Part shown: one piece after another, positions 57,831 to 64,000 of the stretch
How positions within the stretch are numbered: the stretch's first letter is position 1
Layout of the letters: the number at the start of each line of letters is the position of its first letter
Assembly (NCBI GenBank): GCA_008360975.2
Contig: CM039202.1
Span: 2,502,675 to 2,566,674, forward strand
DNA from: Lichenostomus cassidix
Lineage: Eukaryota > Chordata > Aves > Passeriformes > Meliphagidae
Length of the DNA stretch: 64,000 nt
Direction: 5' to 3'
Position numbers and translations under genes: made by a program
The notes under the pieces: generated by a model
Told to the model about the DNA's origin: nothing
The model's database searches: none
Seen by the model: the letters and a program-made list of their open reading frames with translations, nothing else

Positions 57831-59330
57831 CCCTTTTGTTCCTGGATCCTCTCCTCCCTAGCCACTCCTCCAGGGATCTCCCTCTGCCCCATGTGTGTTC
57901 TGACAGATAATTAACCTTTCAGCAGCTTGATTAACCAGGAGCTGCTGCAGCCCTTCTTGATAAAGCAGCAACTTGCCTGGAAAACAGCACTTTTCTCTCA
58001 TCCCAGCTTGATTTTTTGAAAAATTTAATCAGTGGGCACTGATTCTTCATCCTATAACCTTTGTTTGCATTGGTTCTGGGTGATGTGAAGGAAACACAAC
58101 ATCTGGCTGGTGGCTAGTGGCAAATGATCATTTTAAAAAGCTTTTTGTAAAAAGAAAATCACCTGTAAGTTGGGCAAAGCTGACACTATTTTCTCCCAAC
58201 TGTGGAGATATTTTCCTGTTCCTATTTGCAATGTTTCAAGGGAAGTCTGCAGCTCTGGTGGTATTTTTTTTTTCTTTTCCTGCGATGGGGGACACTTGGA
58301 GATAAAAGAAAATTTCCCTCAATGCATGGATTGCATTGTGTTTCACTCTGAGGGGAAGAACAAAGAGATTTGGCTCGAGATGAAGTGGCACAAAATGAGT
58401 CAAATCTGCTTCTCTTTGGTCACACGAGCAGAGAAAAAGGTGTGATACACATTTGTGGCATTAGGCTCAGACAGGGAAATCAGGAATAGGATTTAGCCTA
58501 AAGATGCTTCTGTAAAGCATTTAATCACAGCAGCCTGGACAGCCTCGGGTGTCACCCAGTAGCTCCTGGTTTTTCTGTCTCTATTTTCCCTCAGTAAACA
58601 CAGCAGGGTGGGACAACAGAGACTTTACAAGGCAGTTTGGACATAGATTTAATATAAATTTAATATAAATTTATGTCCAAACTGCTCTCCCAGCGGTCTG
58701 TGCTGAGCTTTAGCCTCTTGCAGAGTCCTGGGAGATGTTGAAATGCTCTGCCCTGTGCTGCCTGTGCCTCCCTGGGATTTTCCCTGCCCAGGCAGCAATC
58801 CCCACGTGTTTGTATTGCAAGAAGAATCTCTGTCACCTTCCCTGGGCTGCAGCTGCATTTATCCTCCCACCTCTGCCGCTCCAAGCATTGTTCCCAGAGG
58901 GATGTGGAGCTCCCTGGATTGGAGTAAAATCCTTTTTTTCTGTGCTTTCAAGCAGCTCCAGCCTCAGCAGCATCTCAGAGTCCATCAATGCCCTGAGCTT
59001 GCCGTGGGCTGCTCTTCCTGGCTGCTGCTGAAACAGAAAGGGAATTCAGAATGGGAATTTTCCACGAAGGTAATTACCTTCAGAAAGGGAACTTTCTGAG
59101 GATTTATAGGGAAAATCACGGATGTATTTTGATAGATTAGAAGCTGCCATGCCCCTGGGTTTGCTGAGGAAGGGGAGCTCTTCCAGAGGGCTGTTGTGCT
59201 TCTCTGTCTGTCCCAGCAGAGCAATCCAGGCTCTGCCCCACCTGAGGGGCTCTCCGGGGCTTTAAGGCTCCTGCAGCTGAGGCTCCTCTTTAGTGGCTTC
59301 TTCCTGCCTCCTTCAGGGTCTGCCTGACAA
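57831..59330. other. Intergenic region with one AT-rich palindrome
   Basis: No gene was supported. An inverted repeat lies at 58632-58685. Confidence 0.55.
58632..58685. repeat. Inverted repeat (hairpin) of 54 bp
   Basis: The left arm GCAGTTTGGACATA (58632-58645) is perfectly complementary to TATGTCCAAACTGC (58672-58685). After one mismatch the AT-rich interior continues the pairing, centred near 58658. Confidence 0.9.
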
Positions 59331-59332
59331 AT

Positions 59333-59472
59333 CCCAGAACGGTTTGGGTGGGAAGGGACTTTAAATCCCATCCAGTGCCACCCCTGCCATGGCAGGGACA
59401 TCTCCCACTGTCCCAGGCTGCTCCAACCTGGCCCTGGACACTTCCAAGGATGCAGGGGCAGCCACAGCTCCT
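59333..59472 (-). mobile_element. CR1 LINE 3'-end fragment
   Basis: The + strand carries 'cccagaacggtttgggtggg', 'aagggactttaaatcccatc', 'cctgccatggcagggacatc', 'tgtcccaggctgctccaacc' and 'tggccctggacacttccaag', the reverse complement of the CR1 tail. Confidence 0.88.
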
Positions 59473-59585
59473 TATTCTAGGATCAGCCGCCTGGGTTTGC
59501 TGGTGCAGAAATCCCCAGGAAAGCAGACAGGAAGGCACTGCCCTCCAGCTGCAGCCAGGCTGTCAGACCTGGGATTTCCAAACGG

Positions 59586-60252
59586 CAGGGATCCACCCGG
59601 GCTGGAGTGTGGGGCTGGATCCACCCAGGATGGAATGTGGGGCTGGATCCACTCGGGTTGGGATGTGGGGCTGTTGGGATCCTCCTGGGATGGAATGTGG
59701 GGCTGGATTCACCCAGGATGGAATGTGGGGCTGAATCCACCTGCGCTGGGATGTGGGGCTGTTGGGATCCACCCAGGGTGGAATGTGGGATTTTTGGGAT
59801 CCATCTGGGCTGGAATATGGGGCTGTTGGGATCCACCCAGGCTGGAATATGGGGCTGTTGGGATCCACCCAGGCTGGAATGTGAGGCTGTTGGGATCCAT
59901 CTGGGCTGGAATGTGGGGCTGAGTCCACTCAGGTTGGGATGTTGGGCTGGATCCACCTGGGCTGGAATGTGGGGCTGGATCTATCCAGGTTGGAATGTGG
60001 GGCTGTTGGGATCCACCCAGGATGGAATGTGGGGCTGGATCCCCCCAGGTTAGAATGTCAGGCTGTTGGGATCAACCCAGGCTGGAATGTGGGGCTGTTG
60101 GGATCTATCCAGGTTGGAATGTGGGGCTGTTGGGATCTATCCAGGTTGGAATGTGGGGCTGGGTCCCCCTGGGATGGAATGTGGGGCTGTTGGGATCCAT
60201 CTGGGCTGGGATGTGGGGCTGTTGGGATCCACCCAGGCTGGAATGTGAGGCT
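59586..60252 (+). repeat. 24-33-bp minisatellite, about 22 copies
   Basis: The unit alternates 'ggctggaatgtggggctg' with either 'gatccaccca' or 'ttgggatccaccca'. Both short and long forms are shuffled through the array. Trp/Gly-rich + frames and His/Pro-rich - frames up to 177 codons are translations of the repeat. Confidence 0.95.
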
Positions 60253-60689
60253 GCTGGCAGCACTCACTGCTCCCTGAGCAGACTTGTGCCTGGGGCTGGG
60301 CTCCTCCTGAGTTTATCCATGCTTAGGTGTTGATGGAAGGATTATTTCGCTCAGGATCCAGAGGAATTATCTGCAGGGTTCAGAGCCTCCCCATCTCCTG
60401 AGCAGCTCAGAGCTCTGCTGGGTCTGTGAGCAGGGGAAGGAGGGCACAGTGACTCAGGCTGGGTGAATCGTTCTGGCAGAGCCTGACCCTGATGTATTCA
60501 GCTTTATCCAGGCATGGCTGAATGCAGTGGAACGGTCTGGAGTTCTGTGATGATCTTGGCCTGAATTACAGTGAGGGTTTTTCTAGTGGAAGGCTGATAT
60601 TATCTTCTTTTCCTTTATCCAAGGTTTACTCCTCTCCTGCCTCCTGTTTTAAGGTTGGAGAGCTGTGCAGGTGCTGCTTTATCTTTCCC

Positions 60690-60842
60690 CCCAAAAAAAA
60701 AACCAAACAAAAAAAACTCCAAACAAAAAAAACCTGAAAAAAAATCCAAAAGAGCCCTCCAAAATGCAAAAAAACCCAAAACAAAAATACAAACAAACAA
60801 ACCAACAACCCCCCCAAACAAACAAACAAAAAACCCAAAAAC
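60690..60842 (+). repeat. A/C low-complexity tract
   Basis: About 150 bp composed almost entirely of A runs separated by short C runs, including (AAAC)n segments such as 'acaaacaaacaaaccaacaa'. Nothing coding. Confidence 0.9.
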
Positions 60843-61589
60843 CCTGTATGTTTTCTGCACCCACAAAGATCCCAGGCTGTACCTTCAGCTGTTCACTGTG
60901 CAGTTCAGTAAAGAATGTCAAAATATCAACCCCCAGAGTGTTTGGAAATATGTTGTGAGGAGTGTAGAGGCCTTGGATGATTTCAGAGTTTACTTCAGAT
61001 TTCTCTTTTTTTCCCCCTCCACTAGAAGTGAAAACATTTGCCACTAAGGTGGAAGAAACCCTTTTTTCCTCACAGAGAGACTCCTGCAGGAGCATCAGTT
61101 CCTTTTTCAGTCCTCAGATAAAGGAAGACACTTTTCTCCTCAGCTGTGAGGAGTAAAGAGCGAAGTGTGGCAGTTTGCTGCAGTTCCTCTTTCGGGGTGA
61201 CTTCCCAGGGTTTCAGTGCCAGGAGAGAGGGGCAGCTGAGTTAAAAGGGAACAGGAGAGAAGGTGGGAAGCTTCAGCTGGATAAAGGAGGAGGAGAGACT
61301 TGGCATCTGCCAAAATCAGATCAGTGTGAGGAGAGAGCCAAGCAGGAAAGACCCCTGGAATCAGCAGAATTCCATAAACTGGAGCCAGTGATGATTTAGG
61401 GGATGAGTTTGGAGTTTTGGATAGAGGGACTGTCACCCCCAGTGCGGTGGGTTTGCTCTTCCCAAGGGGAATACAAACAATTCCAACCCAAGGGTGGATA
61501 TCAGAGTGTGGCAGCACAGGGAGCTCAGCAGGGCTCAGGGCTTGGAGAAGATCTGTCCTCAGGCAGTGCAGATGAGCAATTTGGCACAG
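60843..61589. other. Intergenic, nothing recognised
   Basis: No exon or RNA gene was seen; part of it may be eroded CR1 body upstream of the 61590 copy. Confidence 0.5.
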
Positions 61590-61728
61590 ATTGTGGATCC
61601 CTGGCAGTGTCCAAGGCCAGGTTGGCCCACCCTGGGACAGTGTGAGGTGTCCCTGCCCACAGCAGGGGTGGCACTGGATGATTTTAAGTCTCCTTCCCAC
61701 CCAAACCAAGCTGTGATTCTGTGATAAT
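61590..61728 (+). mobile_element. CR1 LINE 3'-end fragment
   Basis: It reads in sense: 'tgtggatccctggcagtgtc', 'caaggccaggttggcccacc', 'tgtccctgcccacagcaggg', 'ggcactggatgattttaagt' and a tail ending in TGTGATTCTGTGATAA, the degenerate octamer end of CR1. Confidence 0.88.
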
Positions 61729-62289
61729 TTCACTCTCCAGCACAGTCCTGACTGGAGACTTGGGAGCAGCTTGGCAAGGGCCAAGTGGCAGCAAGGCCAA
61801 GTGTTTGTCCCCACAAAGGACAGGGACACAGCGTGGCCAGCAGCCACAGAACCCACCAGAGAGGCCCTGACTGTGCCCAGCAGCAGAAAGGAGAGGTTTG
61901 TGGTGCTGGGGAGGCTGGGAAGGAGCCTGGCTGTGGTAAGTGCATAACAACGATCAAAAGCTGAGCCCTTTTGGATAATTAATTAATTACTCCCATTTTA
62001 TCAGGCAATGTATTAAGCAGGGTTCAGTGCACTAAAAACTCATTAGCTGGGGCAATCAGGGACAAGCACAAGGAGCACATGCAGTCTGATTTTCACCCTC
62101 ACGTCCACACAAAACCCCTTTGAAGTCCCAAGGCACCTCAGCCTGGATCCTGCAGGACCAGCACAGCCCTCAGGACCCTGCCTTGGCTCTTTGTGGGACT
62201 TTGGCTCTGACATGGTGATGGTCACAAATAAAAGATGCTTTTAAAGTTGGGTTTTAAGAGTTTGGAGGCCTCACCACAGCCCCGTGAGG
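61729..62289. other. Intergenic, nothing recognised
   Basis: A 560-bp stretch between two CR1 copies without a supported feature. Confidence 0.5.
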
Positions 62290-62726
62290 GAGCAGGGGTT
62301 GGAGAGAGCTCCAGGATGATCCCAGGGATGGAGCAGGAAAGGCTGGGAGGGAAGAAAAGTTGGGGATGTTCAGCTTGGAGAGGAGAAGCTTTGGGGTGAC
62401 CTCACTGTGGTCTCAGAGTGCCTGAAGGAGCCAACAGGAGAGAGACAATTGGAGAGAGATTTTCCAAGAGCCTGGAATGACAGGACAAAAGGAAATGGAT
62501 TCCCACTGCCAGAGGGCAGAGCTAGGTGGGATATTGGGAAGAAATTCTTCCCTGTGAGGGTGGGCAGAGCTGGGATGGAATTCCCAGAGGAGCTGTGGAT
62601 CCCTGGCAGTGTCCAAGGCCAGGTTGGAGCACCCTGGAATGGTTGGAGATGTCCCTGCCCATGGCAGGGGGAACTGGATGATTTTAAGATCCTTTCCAAC
62701 CCAAACCATTCCATGATTCCATGATG
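62290..62726 (+). mobile_element. CR1 LINE 3' end, the best-preserved copy in the window
   Basis: It reads in sense: 'gttcagcttggagaggagaa', 'ctgaaggagccaacaggaga', 'caggacaaaaggaaatgg', 'ttgggaagaaattcttccct', 'tggatccctggcagtgtcca', 'atgtccctgcccatggcagg' and 'tttccaacccaaaccattcc'. It ends in tandem ATTCCATG octamers, the hallmark 3' end of CR1. It is 5'-truncated, as usual for CR1. Confidence 0.92.
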
Positions 62727-62970
62727 CAAATGGACAAGAGTCCATAGCCCTGGAATTAAGTGCTGCCACACCAAATTTGGGTTGGAGACTCTGACAGGGT
62801 TTGGTCAAGGGATAAAACCTGAGTGCAGCAACTCCCTAAAAAACAAACCCCAATCCCCATCCTCCCTGGGGCAGCACAGACCAAACAGGAACAGGATTTT
62901 GAATCCTCTTGAGAAACCTTTGGCTGGATTTTCAGGAACTGACTTGGCAGCCTGTTGTCAACCTTGGATA

Positions 62971-63070
62971 TTTCATGGGATTTCATGGGATTTCATGGGA
63001 TTTCATGGGATTTCATGGGATTTCATGGGATTTCATGGGATTTCATGGGATTTCATGGGATTTCATGGGA
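62971..63070 (+). repeat. (TTTCATGGGA)10 perfect minisatellite
   Basis: Ten identical 10-bp units without a single substitution. A frame through it reads repeating Gly-Ile-Ser-Trp-Asp-Phe-Met, a consequence of the repeat. Confidence 0.98.
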
Positions 63071-64000
63071 TTGGGATCACTCCTGCTGGAAGTGATGACC
63101 TGCAGGGGTTTCAGGGTGCAGGGTGGCTCCATGGCTGCTCCCCATCACCATCAGTGCACAACCATTGATTAATGCAGTGCTGAAAGGAAATTTTGCTGTT
63201 CAGGGGGATGGATAGGGCCCAGGAACAAGGGTTGGAAATGGTCTCTATTTATAGGCCTCTCACCAAGATAGATGAACTATAGAATGAAACGTTTTCCCAG
63301 TGCCAGAGCTGAGTGTGAGAGCTGCTGACAGCCTGGAGCAGGGCATGGAGAGGCTGGAAAAAGGGTACAGCACTCATGAAGGAGGCAAAATCCACTGACA
63401 AATTGGCTGGGTCCCTTTTTTCCTTTCAGCTAGGAGTGACAAATGGTTTAATTTATATTACTTCCTGCATTAAACAACAGCGTGGCCAACTGCCTGGAGA
63501 TCCATCTCTGGATGGATTTTCATGTGTTCTCTCCTGAGGATTTCCCGGTGAATTTTAGCTTTTGGTTCTAGTCTGTTAGGTCCCTGCAATGTGGCGTTTG
63601 CAAGAAGGGAGGATTACAGTGCAATTAAAATTCCTTGTCCTTTTTCTTTCTCCTTTCTGGCACTCCTGGGCGAGGAGTGGATTGTTGCTGTCTGGAAGAT
63701 CCAATTAAGCTTCGACCCTGAAAGACTTCAAGGTTGGCTTTGCAGCTCCACATAGGTGGAGCAGGAGAGCTGCAGGACATCTCATTTATTTCCCATCCTT
63801 AAATACGTTTTTTTCACTCGATGTGACAATTAGAAATATCATAAACACGGGCAGGAATAACTCTTTGGTTTGCAGTGCTGAAAAATGCTGCCAGTGCTTT
63901 CCAAAAATGGGATTAACCAAACCTAACTTGCTCTCCACGCAGAAGAATGCAGAGACCTTTCTCAGTAAGTATTAACATTTTAGTGGGCTCTGATTCAACT
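63071..64000. other. Intergenic, window end
   Basis: No gene was recognised. A splice-site-flanked 22-nt segment near the end (63943-63964) is discussed as a finding. Confidence 0.5.

Noticed and set aside
57089..57892. 267-codon - strand ORF, with a 262-codon ORF on +
   Set aside because: Both are stop-free readings of the 29-bp array; the protein is only the repeat and there is no promoter or splice context.
59389..60333. Several ORFs of 100-177 codons rich in Trp/Gly or His/Pro
   Set aside because: They are translations of the 24-33-bp minisatellite.
55623..63070. Regularly spaced repeats that might suggest CRISPR arrays
   Set aside because: The units are contiguous without unique spacers, and the DNA is clearly from a vertebrate.

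Overview
The window is vertebrate genomic DNA, almost certainly from a bird and probably a songbird. The evidence is split genes with GT-AG introns, CR1-type LINE 3' ends as the only recognisable interspersed repeats, compact introns, and many GC-rich minisatellites as expected of a microchromosome or subtelomere-like segment. The species assignment is inference. Two protein-coding genes are supported, both on the + strand and in the order known from other vertebrates: PPP2R2A (PP2A regulatory subunit B55-alpha) and then BNIP3L/NIX (mitophagy receptor). In human the next gene is DPYSL2; no exon of it was recognised here.

Layout. 1-21213 is intron of PPP2R2A; the first 27 codons lie upstream of the window. 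21214-28975 holds the eight last coding exons, which join without indels to give residues 28-447 of a 447-aa protein, followed by a 3'UTR with several poly(A) signals. About 29.7-34.2 kb is intergenic. 34.2-35.15 kb has a CR1 copy, a CCCTGT-type satellite and the CpG-island promoter of BNIP3L. BNIP3L has six coding exons from 35154 to 46049 (215 aa) and a 3'UTR of about 3 kb. Its first intron carries two large tandem arrays. 49.2-64 kb contains no recognised gene. It holds CR1 copies, a CpG-rich promoter-like patch followed by a polypurine minisatellite, and at least four more minisatellites.

The two genes are not an operon. PPP2R2A directs the PP2A phosphatase to substrates such as mitotic and cell-cycle proteins, while BNIP3L marks outer mitochondrial membranes for autophagy. 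They share only ancient synteny.

The most interesting sequence observations are: a U12-type intron and a GC-AG intron close together in PPP2R2A; a tandem duplication in PPP2R2A that copies the acceptor and first bases of a coding exon; a ten-copy array in BNIP3L intron 1 whose unit carries an AG|GTAAAC recursive-splice-like motif; a 133-codon alternate-frame ORF with a strong Kozak context overlapping the BNIP3L start; a CCAAT/TATA cluster inside BNIP3L intron 1; and a near-perfect 20-bp-stem hairpin carrying TATAAAAG on both strands. All exon calls rest on reading frame, splice sites and remembered family sequence; no alignment was run.
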